Below are positions 18,825-26,305 of a stretch of 64,000 bases of DNA, piece after piece; the stretch's first letter is position 1, and every line of letters starts with the position of its first letter. Both the position numbers and the translations under genes were made by a program. Below the pieces are notes generated by a model that was not told where the DNA came from, did no database searches, and was given only the letters and a program-made list of their open reading frames with translations. Source of the DNA: UBA3910 sp002391465 (GTDB lineage Bacteria; Bacillota; Limnochordia; Darwinibacteriales; Darwinibacteriaceae); contig JASGVS010000024.1 of assembly GCA_030054835.1 (NCBI GenBank), positions 1-64,000 on the forward strand, given 5' to 3'.

Positions 18825-18908
18825 CACCAGACGGCAGCGGATCATGAACCGGTTAAGCCTCTGCAAAAAATACGCTTCCACTAAATCCCCTAAAGGCAGA
18901 CTAACCAT
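18814..18908 (-). pseudogene. sfsA: sfsA 5' remnant
   Basis: On the minus strand ATG 18908, preceded by AGGAGAGGG, starts MVSLPLGDLVEAYFLQRLNRF and reads IRCRL before entering the 3' end of the GNAT gene and stopping. This matches the N-terminus of SfsA-type proteins (LPLG.LVEG.FL.R.NRF), which normally run about 230 aa. Only about 27 codons survive. A TTGTCG/TATATC promoter-like pair also remains upstream. A deletion or insertion removed the rest. Confidence 0.6.
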
Positions 18909-19048
18909 GCAATACCCTCTCCTGATGATTCTGTTTGATATCAAGGAATAATCAACCTTGCATAGAAATGAGATATAACAAGGCCATGTGTATCGACAAG
19001 CAGGCATGGATCAGCCTGCATGCAAATACCTAAAGGGAGGAATCAGTA

Positions 19049-20404
19049 ATGGCACTTGTTGGTGGTTTTATCGTTCCGCACCCCCCATTGATCATACCAC
19101 AGATTGGCAGGGGCCAGGAACAGAAAATCCAAGCCACCATCGATGGCTATCATTCAATTGGCAAGGCGGTTGCTGCGCTCAGGCCGGAAACGATTGTGAT
19201 TTTAACGCCCCATTCGGTAGCATACGCAGATTATATCCACATTTCCCCCGGTAGGGCGGCGGTAGGGGACTTTGGGATGTTCGGCAGCCCTCAAGTGCAA
19301 ATCAACGTTGATTACGATCAGGAATTTGCAGATCAGCTGGAACGCTTAAGTGAACAACAGGGCATTCCGGCAGGCACAGATGGGGAGCGGAATCCAAGGC
19401 TTGATCACGGCAGTATGATTCCCCTTTACTTCATCAATCTGTACTGCAATGATTACAAAGCTGTCAGGATTTCGATTTCAGGATTACCATTATCGGTGCA
19501 CTACCGGTTTGGAGAGTTGATTGCCCGGGCGGCGGAGGTTGCAGGCAAACGGATTGTGGTGGTTGCCAGCGGCGATCTGTCCCACAAGCTAAAGGAAGAT
19601 GGGCCCTACGGGTTTGCAGAAGAAGGGCCTGCTTTTGATCAGAGAGTAACTGACGTCATGCGCACAGGTAATCTGCATCAGCTTTTGGACTTAAGCGAAT
19701 CCTTTTGCCAGGCTGCTGCCGAGTGCGGCCTAAGGCCGTTTGTCATGCTTGCCGGAGCGTTGGAGGGCAAGGCAATCGATCCAAGGCTCCTCTCTTATGA
19801 GGGGCCATTTGGGGTAGGGTACGCTGTTGCTGCTTTTCAGATAACCGGCAGCAACACAGGGCAGGAACATGCTCAAAGCGGAGCAAAGTGCGGCGAAGAT
19901 GAGTATGTGGCGCTGGCTCGAATGGCATTGGAGAATTACGTCAGGCACCGTCGCATGCTGCCCAAGCCGGATGGGCTGAGCCGTGAGCTTTTGACAAGGC
20001 GGGCGGGCGTGTTTGTTTCACTGCATGTCGGCGAACAGCTGCGGGGATGCATCGGGACCATCGCTCCCACTACCGGGTGTGTGGCTGAAGAGATCATCCG
20101 CAATGCAGTCAGTGCCGGCATGGAGGACCCCCGCTTTGCTCCTGTCAGTGAAGATGAACTGCCCTATTTGGAGTACAAAGTGGATGTTCTTGGCGACCCT
20201 GAGCCGGTGGAATCAAAGGAGCAGTTGGATCCCAAGCGGTATGGAGTGATTGTCAGTGCGGGAAGAAGGCGCGGGTTGCTGCTGCCTGATCTGGATGGTG
20301 TTGATACGGCTGAAGAACAGCTGCGAATTGCTTGTTTGAAGGCGGGGATTGCACCTGATGAGCCATATCAGATTTCCCGCTTTGAGGTGGTGCGCCATAC
20401 GTGA
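19049..20404 (+). CDS. AmmeMemoRadiSam fusion: Memo/LigB domain plus AMMECR1 domain
   Basis: Protein of 451 aa joining two members of the AmmeMemoRadiSam system. Residues 1 to about 270 form a class III dioxygenase-like (LigB/Memo) domain with PHPPLIIP, LTPHSV, DHGSMIPLYFI and SGDLSHKL, which supply metal-binding His and Asp residues. Residues from about 285 to the end form an AMMECR1 domain with the conserved RGCIGT motif. The biochemical role of the system is not settled. AGGGAGG precedes ATG 19049. It overlaps the radical SAM gene by 4 nt (GTGA). Confidence 0.9.
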   Translation: MALVGGFIVPHPPLIIPQIGRGQEQKIQATIDGYHSIGKAVAALRPETIVILTPHSVAYADYIHISPGRAAVGDFGMFGSPQVQINVDYDQEFADQLERLSEQQGIPAGTDGERNPRLDHGSMIPLYFINLYCNDYKAVRISISGLPLSVHYRFGELIARAAEVAGKRIVVVASGDLSHKLKEDGPYGFAEEGPAFDQRVTDVMRTGNLHQLLDLSESFCQAAAECGLRPFVMLAGALEGKAIDPRLLSYEGPFGVGYAVAAFQITGSNTGQEHAQSGAKCGEDEYVALARMALENYVRHRRMLPKPDGLSRELLTRRAGVFVSLHVGEQLRGCIGTIAPTTGCVAEEIIRNAVSAGMEDPRFAPVSEDELPYLEYKVDVLGDPEPVESKEQLDPKRYGVIVSAGRRRGLLLPDLDGVDTAEEQLRIACLKAGIAPDEPYQISRFEVVRHT

Positions 20405-21231
20405 ACAAGGCAGTCTGTGAAATATGCCCGCATCGCTGCCGCCTGGGGCCAAACCAGGTCGGCCTGTGCCGGGCCCGGGGAAACGTTGGCGGTCTGATCA
20501 AAGCCATTAATTACGGCCTGATTACATCTCTGGCCTTGGATCCGATTGAGAAGAAGCCGCTGTATCATTTTCACCAGGGAAGCATGATTCTTTCAATCGG
20601 CAGTTTTGGCTGTAATTTGCGCTGCCCCTTTTGCCAGAATTGGGAAATCTCCACAGCCACCAAAAATGGAGTGGGTTGGCGGGAACTCTCACCCAGACAG
20701 GTGGTGCGGCTGGCGCTGGAACTTAGAAGCAGGGGCAATGTTGGAATTGCCTACACCTATAATGAGCCGTTGGTGGGCTATGAATTTGTCTATGATTGTG
20801 CAGAACTGGCCCATGAGTATGGCTTGCACAATGTGCTGGTGAGCAACGGCTACTGCTGCCGGGAGCCGCTGGAGAAGCTCCTGCCGCTGATCAATGCTGT
20901 CAATTTTGATCTCAAGGCTTTTAACGATCAGTTTTACCGGAAAGTCGGTGGCGATCTGGAGACGGTGAAGCGGGCTATTACCTTGGCGGCGGAATACTGC
21001 CATGTCGAGGTTACGACCTTGGTCATTCCCGGGGAGAATGACACTGAGGCTGAGATCCAGGCGCTGGCTCGCTGGCTGGCTGGTGTCAGGAGGGACATAC
21101 CCCTGCATCTGACGCGGTTTTTCCCCCGGTACAAATACCAGGATCAAACTCCTACAGATGTCAGTGCACTGCACAAACTGGCGGATCTTGCCCGAATGGA
21201 ACTGGAGTACGTCTATCTGGGCAACTGTTAA
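20401..21231 (+). CDS. amrS: AmmeMemoRadiSam system radical SAM enzyme
   Basis: Radical SAM protein of 276 aa. The 4Fe-4S cluster motif CNLRCPFC has Cys at residues 71, 75 and 78. An extra N-terminal set, CEICPHRC plus a later Cys, is characteristic of this subfamily (PflA-like, AmrS). Downstream are the TYNEPLVGYEF and STATKNGV regions. It starts with GTG 20401 overlapping the Memo-AMMECR1 gene. The three parts are usually encoded together and probably modify one target; the reaction is unknown to me. Confidence 0.92.
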   Translation: MNKAVCEICPHRCRLGPNQVGLCRARGNVGGLIKAINYGLITSLALDPIEKKPLYHFHQGSMILSIGSFGCNLRCPFCQNWEISTATKNGVGWRELSPRQVVRLALELRSRGNVGIAYTYNEPLVGYEFVYDCAELAHEYGLHNVLVSNGYCCREPLEKLLPLINAVNFDLKAFNDQFYRKVGGDLETVKRAITLAAEYCHVEVTTLVIPGENDTEAEIQALARWLAGVRRDIPLHLTRFFPRYKYQDQTPTDVSALHKLADLARMELEYVYLGNC

Positions 21232-21248
21232 ACCAGGAGGAAGACAGG

Positions 21249-22523
21249 ATGGATCAAGGATTGGTAACGAAAGCTGAAGAACTGCTTGCCAGTTTTCAGA
21301 AAACAGCGTATGTGTTTGGATCAGGTGTGCTGGACAGAGTTGGGCCAATTGCTGCGGATCTGGGGGAGAATGCCCTGGTTGTGGGGAATACCGCTCATAC
21401 CCGGAGCGTTCTACAGCGGGTGGTTCAAAGCCTAAAAACCGAGGGATTGCTTGTCAATTCTACCTTGGGGGCACAGCCAAATACTCCTGTGGAAGATGTC
21501 CACCGGATAGCCGGTGAGATACGGCAGACTAAATCGGATGTGGTGGTAGCCGTAGGCGGCGGCAGTACCATCGATGCAGTAAAAGCGGCAGTCGCCGCAG
21601 CCAGCCTTGGTGGAGGGGTTGAACGCTTTTTTGGCACCGGATTGGTGAGTGAAGCTCTGGAACGGGAACGCGGCAGCTTAGTTCCGACAATTGCGGTGCA
21701 GACTGCTGCCGGTTCCGGGGCTCACCTGACAAAGTACGCCAATGTGACCGATTTGGCGAAAGGACAAAAGAAGCTGATCGTGGACGAAGCACTGATGCCT
21801 GCCCGGGCACTGTTTGATTACGATGTGACAATCTCCGTTGACACTGACGTCACGTTTGACGGGATTATGGATGGGATGAGCCATCTTGTGGAAGTGTTTT
21901 TTGGGATCAAAGCCGCTGATGCAGAACGATATCCGGTGGTTGAGGAACTGATCAGAACAGGGTTGCCTCTGCTGCTCCAGGGTGCCGAGATTGTGCAGGC
22001 AAATCCCGGCAGCCGGGAAGGCCGCAAAGCCATTGGGCTGGCAACAGATTTGGGCGCCTTGGCGATTATGATCGGCAGTACCAACGGCCCGCATTTGAAC
22101 AGCTTTTCGCTGGTGGACATTGCCAGCCACGGCCGGGCCTGCGGCATGCTTAACCCATACTATGCGGTTTTATTCGCATCAGCAATTGAGCCTCAACTGG
22201 AGGCGCTTGGCAGGATATATGCTGATCATGGGCTGATCAAGCAGGATCCGGGGCATCTGTCTGGAAGGGAGTTGGCCTTGGCAGTTGCCAAGGGCATGCA
22301 GCAGTTCCTGCTCAAGTTTGGGCTGCCCATTGCCTTAAAAGACCTGCCCGGCTTTGGCGAGGGGCATCGGGTGCGGATTCTGACAGCAGCAAAAGAACCG
22401 CAGCTGCGGATGAAACTGGAAAATATGCCGATCCCGATTTCACCGCAGCTTGTGGATAGTGCTGTGGGTTCAGTGCTGGATGCTGCCGAGGCAGGTGATC
22501 CAAGCTTAGTTGGCAGCCTTTAA
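21249..22523 (+). CDS. Iron-containing alcohol dehydrogenase family protein
   Basis: NAD(P)-dependent group III dehydrogenase of 424 aa. The nucleotide site VAVGGGSTIDAVKA is at residues 95-108. Metal-ligand regions are FDGIMDGMSHLVEVF and ASHGRACGMLNPYYAV, with the expected Asp and His residues. AGGAGG lies just upstream of ATG 21249, and only 17 nt separate it from the radical SAM gene, so it is probably in the AmmeMemoRadiSam operon. The substrate (alcohol, aldehyde or polyol) cannot be told. Confidence 0.9.
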   Translation: MDQGLVTKAEELLASFQKTAYVFGSGVLDRVGPIAADLGENALVVGNTAHTRSVLQRVVQSLKTEGLLVNSTLGAQPNTPVEDVHRIAGEIRQTKSDVVVAVGGGSTIDAVKAAVAAASLGGGVERFFGTGLVSEALERERGSLVPTIAVQTAAGSGAHLTKYANVTDLAKGQKKLIVDEALMPARALFDYDVTISVDTDVTFDGIMDGMSHLVEVFFGIKAADAERYPVVEELIRTGLPLLLQGAEIVQANPGSREGRKAIGLATDLGALAIMIGSTNGPHLNSFSLVDIASHGRACGMLNPYYAVLFASAIEPQLEALGRIYADHGLIKQDPGHLSGRELALAVAKGMQQFLLKFGLPIALKDLPGFGEGHRVRILTAAKEPQLRMKLENMPIPISPQLVDSAVGSVLDAAEAGDPSLVGSL

Positions 22524-22535
22524 GGGCCTGCCCGA

Positions 22536-22564
22536 TAGACTTTGGCCGGGGCAGGTGCTATAAT
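22536..22564 (+). promoter_or_regulatory. Promoter for the MATE gene
   Basis: TAGACT (22536-22541) and perfect TATAAT (22559-22564) with a 17-bp spacer. A hairpin CCTGCCC/GGGCAGG overlaps it but lacks a T run. Confidence 0.6.
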
Positions 22565-22609
22565 ATATTCTAAGGGTTTATAGTTGAATATTTTATAAAG
22601 GATATGGAT

Positions 22610-24076
22610 GCGATGGAAACTAATCAGCAATCTGGTGCAGAAAAACAAGTGAAGCTGGCTCTGGATTTGGTTGAACGGGGCGATGACACCAACGACTATG
22701 GCCAGTACAGCAGGGTAAGCAAGCAATTGCCTCCGGACGTAAGCTCAAAAATGCTTTATAAAGATGTGGTGCGGATTGCTTGGCCGGCGTTTGTCGAGTT
22801 TACACTGACACAGCTGACATCGATGGCCGATATGATGATGGTTGGACAGCTCGGGCCATGGGCGATTGCCGCCGTTGGTTTGACGGTTCAACCTAAGTTT
22901 CTGATGGCCACAATGTTTATGGCCATGAATGTGGGAGCGACAGCCTTAATTGCCCGGGCTAAAGGGGCTGGCGATCCTGAACGGGCAAACCGGGTTTTGC
23001 GCCAGGCGCTTTTGCTGACAACGATTTTCGGGACTATAGCAGCCGTTGTCGGTTTTGTTTATTCTGAAACGCTGATTAGATTCATGGGTGCAGCAGACGA
23101 ACAGACTTTAGCCGGCGGCACCATTTATTTGAAAATCCAGATGGCCGGTTTTGTGTTTTTGGCCATGACCAGCACCTTTACCGCTGCACTGAGGGGCGTT
23201 GGCAGTTCCCGGATCACAATGACTTACAACTTGATCTCAAATGTTGCCAATGTGGTGTTCAACTACATTTTGATCTACGGTAAGTTCGGTTTTCCCAGAT
23301 GGGGGGTGGCCGGGGCTTCCCTGGCAACTGTAATTGGGCAGACGGTTGCGTTTGTGATGGCCTTGATCGTCGTGCTCCGGGGGAGGCACTATATTCACCT
23401 GCAGCCCCGGGCAGGCTTCAAGCCTGAATTCAAGACTATGAAAAGCATAGTCAGTATAGGATTTCCAGCCATGATCGAACAACTGCTGATGCGGGCTGGT
23501 GCCATTATGTTTGTCAAGACAGTGGCTTCCTTGGGAACGGTGCCTTATGCCACCCATCAGATCGGGATGAATATTCAAGCCTTATCGTTCATGAACGGGC
23601 AGGCGTTTGCTGTGTCTGCAACGTCTTTGGTTGGGCAAAGCCTGGGCAAGAAAAGGCCGGATATGGCCCAGGCATACGCCAGGCGGACCAGGATGCTGGG
23701 CATGATGGTCTCGGTTTTGTTGGGCATCACTTTCTTTTTCTTTGGCAGGCAGATCGTCTCCTGGTACACCAAGGAAGAGGAAGTGATTACCATGGGTGCC
23801 AGGATTTTGAAGCTGGTGGCGCTTACCCAGCCGTTCCAGTCCTCCCAGTTTATCCTTGCCGGTGCCCTGCGCGGTGCTGGTGATACACGAGCTATTGCCA
23901 TCATCATATTTATTACGGTACTGCTAATCAGGCCGGGTTTGGCGATGATCAATATCAATGTGTTTCAATGGGGCCTGATGGGGGCTTGGATTGCCTTAGT
24001 CACCGACCAGGTCTTACGTTCAGCATTGATACTGCTGCGCTATAATTCCGGCAAATGGAAGAGCATCAAGGTTTAG
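22610..24076 (+). CDS. MATE-family multidrug/metabolite exporter
   Basis: Membrane protein of about 488 aa with twelve predicted helices in two bundles. It has MATE features: WPAFVEFTLTQLTSMADMMMVGQLG in the first helices, repeated as FPAMIEQLLMRAGAIM in the second half, and GALRGAGDT near the end. Exports organic cations or metabolites by Na+ or H+ antiport. An N-terminal hydrophilic stretch of about 45 residues is longer than usual. ATG 22604 or ATG 22610 may be the start; both are in frame. Confidence 0.92.
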   Translation, partial: AMETNQQSGAEKQVKLALDLVERGDDTNDYGQYSRVSKQLPPDVSSKMLYKDVVRIAWPAFVEFTLTQLTSMADMMMVGQLGPWAIAAVGLTVQPKFLMATMFMAMNVGATALIARAKGAGDPERANRVLRQALLLTTIFGTIAAVVGFVYSETLIRFMGAADEQTLAGGTIYLKIQMAGFVFLAMTSTFTAALRGVGSSRITMTYNLISNVANVVFNYILIYGKFGFPRWGVAGASLATVIGQTVAFVMALIVVLRGRHYIHLQPRAGFKPEFKTMKSIVSIGFPAMIEQLLMRAGAIMFVKTVASLGTVPYATHQIGMNIQALSFMNGQAFAVSATSLVGQSLGKKRPDMAQAYARRTRMLGMMVSVLLGITFFFFGRQIVSWYTKEEEVITMGARILKLVALTQPFQSSQFILAGALRGAGDTRAIAIIIFITVLLIRPGLAMININVFQWGLMGAWIALVTDQVLRSALILLRYNSGKWKSIKV

Positions 24077-24100
24077 AGGGGCCTCAAAAGGAGGGTGTGT

Positions 24101-24706
24101 ATGCCAGTTGCAAAAGAACATTACCTCCAGCTGTTCAAACGCCTTGATCGGTTGATAACCGAGAACCCATTGGTCATCATCGCGATTGACGGAAACAGCG
24201 GCGCCGGTAAAACGGAACTGGCCGAACGGCTCCGGAATCATTACGATGCCAATCTGTTCCACATGGATGATTTCTTCCTCCAGTCCCGGCAGCGAACCGA
24301 GGCCAGGCTTGCGGAAACAGGCGGCAATGTGGACTATGAACGGTTCAAAGCGGAGGTCTTGGAAAAGATCAGTTTGGCTGATGGTTTTTCCTATCAGATA
24401 TCTGACTGCCGGCTGGGCAGGTTGGCCGGTTGGGTCCGGGTGGCTCCCAAACCTGTGAACATCGTCGAGGGAGTCTACAGTATGCACCCTGCGCTGATCG
24501 GGCACTATCACCTCAAGATTTTTATGACGGTCGCAAAGGATATCCAGTTGGAGCGGATCCGCCGGCGCAGCGGGGAAGAGCTTCTGGAACGGTTCATCAC
24601 GGAGTGGATCCCGAAGGAAGATGAATATTTCAGCCACTTCGGGGTGCGGGAGCAGGCGGATTTGGTGATTGATACCTCGAAGCTACAGGTTCTGAAGTGT
24701 AATTAA
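24101..24706 (+). CDS. Uridine-kinase-like P-loop kinase
   Basis: Cytoplasmic kinase of about 201 aa. Walker A GNSGAGKTEL is followed by HMDDFF (Walker B-like Asp pair), the arrangement of uridine kinase/phosphoribulokinase-type enzymes. A lid region with IRRRSGEELLERF and WIPKEDEYF follows. These proteins phosphorylate nucleosides or sugars; the substrate is not predictable. AAGGAGG precedes ATG 24101. It lies 24 nt after the MATE gene and ends at a terminator. Confidence 0.85.
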   Translation: MPVAKEHYLQLFKRLDRLITENPLVIIAIDGNSGAGKTELAERLRNHYDANLFHMDDFFLQSRQRTEARLAETGGNVDYERFKAEVLEKISLADGFSYQISDCRLGRLAGWVRVAPKPVNIVEGVYSMHPALIGHYHLKIFMTVAKDIQLERIRRRSGEELLERFITEWIPKEDEYFSHFGVREQADLVIDTSKLQVLKCN

Positions 24707-24707
24707 A

Positions 24708-24740
24708 AAAGGGCGGCTTGAACTGCAAGCCGCTCTTTGT
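24708..24740 (+). terminator. Intrinsic terminator after the P-loop kinase
   Basis: GCGGCTTG (24713-24720) pairs with CAAGCCGC (24726-24733) with A and T flanks. Confidence 0.85.
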
Positions 24741-24779
24741 TTGACCGAGCCTGGGGAAATCGTGGTAAGTTAACAAACT

Positions 24780-24926
24780 TTAGTTCTTTTCACCATCGGT
24801 CGTCACGTACAATCCCGTGTACTTGGGTTTATAGTTGTAAGGAATGTAGTCATGGTACGGATAGAGTCATTGATCCTGCAAAAATTTGCATTCGAGGCAG
24901 TTGTTAGACAAGCCCGCAATGCCTTC
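24780..24926 (-). pseudogene. Degraded coding remnant with an internal TGA
   Basis: One minus-strand frame reads GIAGLSNNCLECKFLQDQ, an in-frame TGA at 24867-24869, then LYPYHDYIPYNYKPKYTG and LYVTTDGEKN to TAA. The tyrosine-rich tail and CxxC look like real protein, but there is no good start codon or ribosome site. It lies in the gap between a terminator and the tRNA promoter. I read it as the tail of a decayed gene. Confidence 0.35.
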
Positions 24927-24936
24927 TTACAGGGTA

Positions 24937-24965
24937 TTGACTTTTGCCTAAGTACCTGATATACT
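24937..24965 (+). promoter_or_regulatory. Promoter of the ten-tRNA operon
   Basis: TTGACT (24937-24942), 17-bp spacer, TATACT (24960-24965); the first tRNA begins 12 nt after the -10 box. Confidence 0.9.
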
Positions 24966-24976
24966 TTGTAATTGCC

Positions 24977-25052
24977 GGGCGAATAGCTCAGCTGGTAGAG
25001 CATCTGCGTCACATGCAGGGGGCCACAGGTTCGAGTCCTGTTTCGCCCACCA
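24977..25052 (+). tRNA. tRNA-Val (CAC)
   Basis: Full cloverleaf with CCA. Acceptor GGGCGAA/TTCGCCC; anticodon loop GTCACAT. The second base pair of the set is standard, but loop position 32 is G, which is uncommon. Confidence 0.92.
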
Positions 25053-25128
25053 GCGGTAGTAGCTCAATTGGTAGAGCATCGCGTTGCCATCGCGAAGGTT
25101 GCGAGTTCGAGTCTCGTCTGCCGCTCCA
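25053..25128 (+). tRNA. tRNA-Gly (GCC)
   Basis: Abuts the previous tRNA with no spacer. Acceptor GCGGTAG/CTGCCGC; anticodon loop TTGCCAT; CCA encoded. Confidence 0.95.
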
Positions 25129-25145
25129 CTTATGTGAAGGAGTAA

Positions 25146-25221
25146 GCCGATGTAGCTCAGCAGGCAGAGCACTTCCATGGTAAGGAAGGGGTCGCCGGTT
25201 CGAATCCGGCCATCGGCTCCA
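25146..25221 (+). tRNA. tRNA-Thr (GGT)
   Basis: Acceptor GCCGATG/CATCGGC; anticodon loop ATGGTAA; CCA encoded. Confidence 0.95.
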
Positions 25222-25240
25222 TCGTGAAACTGGACAACAT

Positions 25241-25328
25241 GCGGAAGTGGCGGAATTGGCAGACGCGCAAGGTTGAGGGCCTTGTAGGAGCTAATCCTGT
25301 AAGGGTTCAAGTCCCTTCTTCCGCACCA
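25241..25328 (+). tRNA. tRNA-Leu (GAG)
   Basis: Class II tRNA of 88 nt with a long variable arm. Acceptor GCGGAAG/CTTCCGC; anticodon loop TTGAGGG; CCA encoded. Confidence 0.95.
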
Positions 25329-25348
25329 ACTTACCAACTTTGAAACAT

Positions 25349-25425
25349 GGAGCCGTGGTGTAGCTGGTTAACACGCCGGCCTGTCACGCCGGAGATCGCG
25401 AGTTCGAATCTCGTCGGTTCCGCCA
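25349..25425 (+). tRNA. tRNA-Asp (GTC)
   Basis: Acceptor GGAGCCG/CGGTTCC; anticodon loop CTGTCAC; CCA encoded. A near-identical copy lies inverted at 40770-40847. Confidence 0.95.
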
Positions 25426-25432
25426 TTCTTCT

Positions 25433-25508
25433 TGGGGTGTAGCCAAGTTGGTAAGGCACAGGACTTTGACTCCTGCATTCCCTGGTTCGAGTCCAGGCAC
25501 CCCAGCCA
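25433..25508 (+). tRNA. tRNA-Gln (TTG)
   Basis: Acceptor TGGGGTG/CACCCCA; anticodon loop CTTTGAC; CCA encoded. Confidence 0.95.
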
Positions 25509-25512
25509 TTGT

Positions 25513-25588
25513 GCCCAGATAGCTCAGTCGGTAGAGCAGGGGACTGAAAATCCCCGTGTCGCTGGTTCGATTCCGGCTCTGGGCACCA
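25513..25588 (+). tRNA. tRNA-Phe (GAA)
   Basis: Acceptor GCCCAGA/TCTGGGC; anticodon loop CTGAAAA; CCA encoded. Confidence 0.95.
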
Positions 25589-25592
25589 TCGG

Positions 25593-25669
25593 GGTTCCTT
25601 AGCTCAGTTGGTTAGAGTGCTGCCTTGACATGGCAGAGGCCGCTGGTTCGAATCCAGCAGGAACCACCA
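25593..25669 (+). tRNA. tRNA-Val (GAC)
   Basis: Acceptor GGTTCCT/AGGAACC; anticodon loop TTGACAT; CCA encoded. Second Val isoacceptor in the operon. Confidence 0.95.
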
Positions 25670-25683
25670 TCAACAGTTAAACT

Positions 25684-25759
25684 GCCCCCATCGTCTAGCG
25701 GCCTAGGACACCGCCCTTTCACGGCGAAGGCAGGGGTTCAAATCCCCTTGGGGGTACCA
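25684..25759 (+). tRNA. tRNA-Glu (TTC)
   Basis: Acceptor GCCCCCA/TGGGGGT; anticodon loop CTTTCAC; CCA encoded. Confidence 0.95.
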
Positions 25760-25764
25760 TATTC

Positions 25765-25840
<76 letters not shown>

Positions 25841-25851
25841 TCTAATACACT

Positions 25852-25877
25852 AAAAAGACCGCTAAGAGCGGTCTTTT
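25852..25877 (+). terminator. Terminator of the tRNA operon
   Basis: AAAAAGACCGCT pairs with AGCGGTCTTTTT across a 3-nt loop. Confidence 0.93.
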
Positions 25878-26066
25878 TGCGTTTCCGTATTCTTCTGTGA
25901 TCGCTACAATGTATCGGTGGGACATTGAGGTTGATTATACTTAATGCTTTTACGGCCTTTTGGTTATCGACATTGGGTGAATCGCAGAGGAAAGCTCAGC
26001 GTGTTCACTCTGAGAAGGGATAATGACCACTACTTGCTGCAATAACCAGAGGGCAGACAAGGGCTC

Positions 26067-26097
26067 ATCGCTTGAATGCCATTCAAGCGATCTCCCA
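26067..26097 (-). repeat. Palindrome containing an inverted tRNA-Ala fragment
   Basis: ATCGCTTGAAT (26067-26077) and ATTCAAGCGAT (26081-26091) form a perfect 11-bp inverted repeat around GCC. Read on the minus strand, 26097 to 26071 matches tRNA-Ala 25781-25807 (end of D arm through anticodon arm) with one mismatch in 27. Confidence 0.8.
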
Positions 26098-26176
26098 TAT
26101 GATTCGTTTAGGTTCTGTAACATTTGTTGATCCCGCTTCTTCGAGTTTTTTTGAGGGCAAAAGACATGGGCTATTG

Positions 26177-26185
26177 TGTTATAAT
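26177..26185 (+). promoter_or_regulatory. Extended -10 promoter upstream of the Ldh2-type gene
   Basis: TGTTATAAT gives an extended -10; no good -35 box is seen at the right distance. It lies about 120 nt before the start codon. Confidence 0.45.
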
Positions 26186-26305
26186 ATTAACAGAAGAATG
26201 GATTACATAGTTTGTTTTTGTCACTGGTTTGGGAGGAACAGAAAAGGAAAATCGGTTGTGATAGTGAATAAGCGAAATGTAAACAAAATGCAAAGGAGTG
26301 TTTAA

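Larger units (their letters stand above)
25878..26305. other. Gene-free stretch of about 430 bp
   Basis: No convincing gene. It holds an inverted partial tRNA-Ala copy within a 25-bp palindrome (26067-26091) and, near its right end, an extended -10 promoter element for the dehydrogenase. The rest shows nothing I recognise. Confidence 0.6.

Noticed and set aside
24867..24869. In-frame TGA as a possible selenocysteine codon
   Set aside because: No stable hairpin at the bacterial SECIS distance, no recognisable Sec motif, and no start codon for the frame.
24803..25012. Minus-strand open frame of 69 codons
   Set aside because: It runs through the tRNA promoter and the tRNA-Val gene; the neighbouring frame looks more protein-like.
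26072..26305. Open frame of 77 codons before the Ldh2-type gene
   Set aside because: It begins inside the palindrome, crosses the promoter, has no ribosome site and its composition does not look coding.
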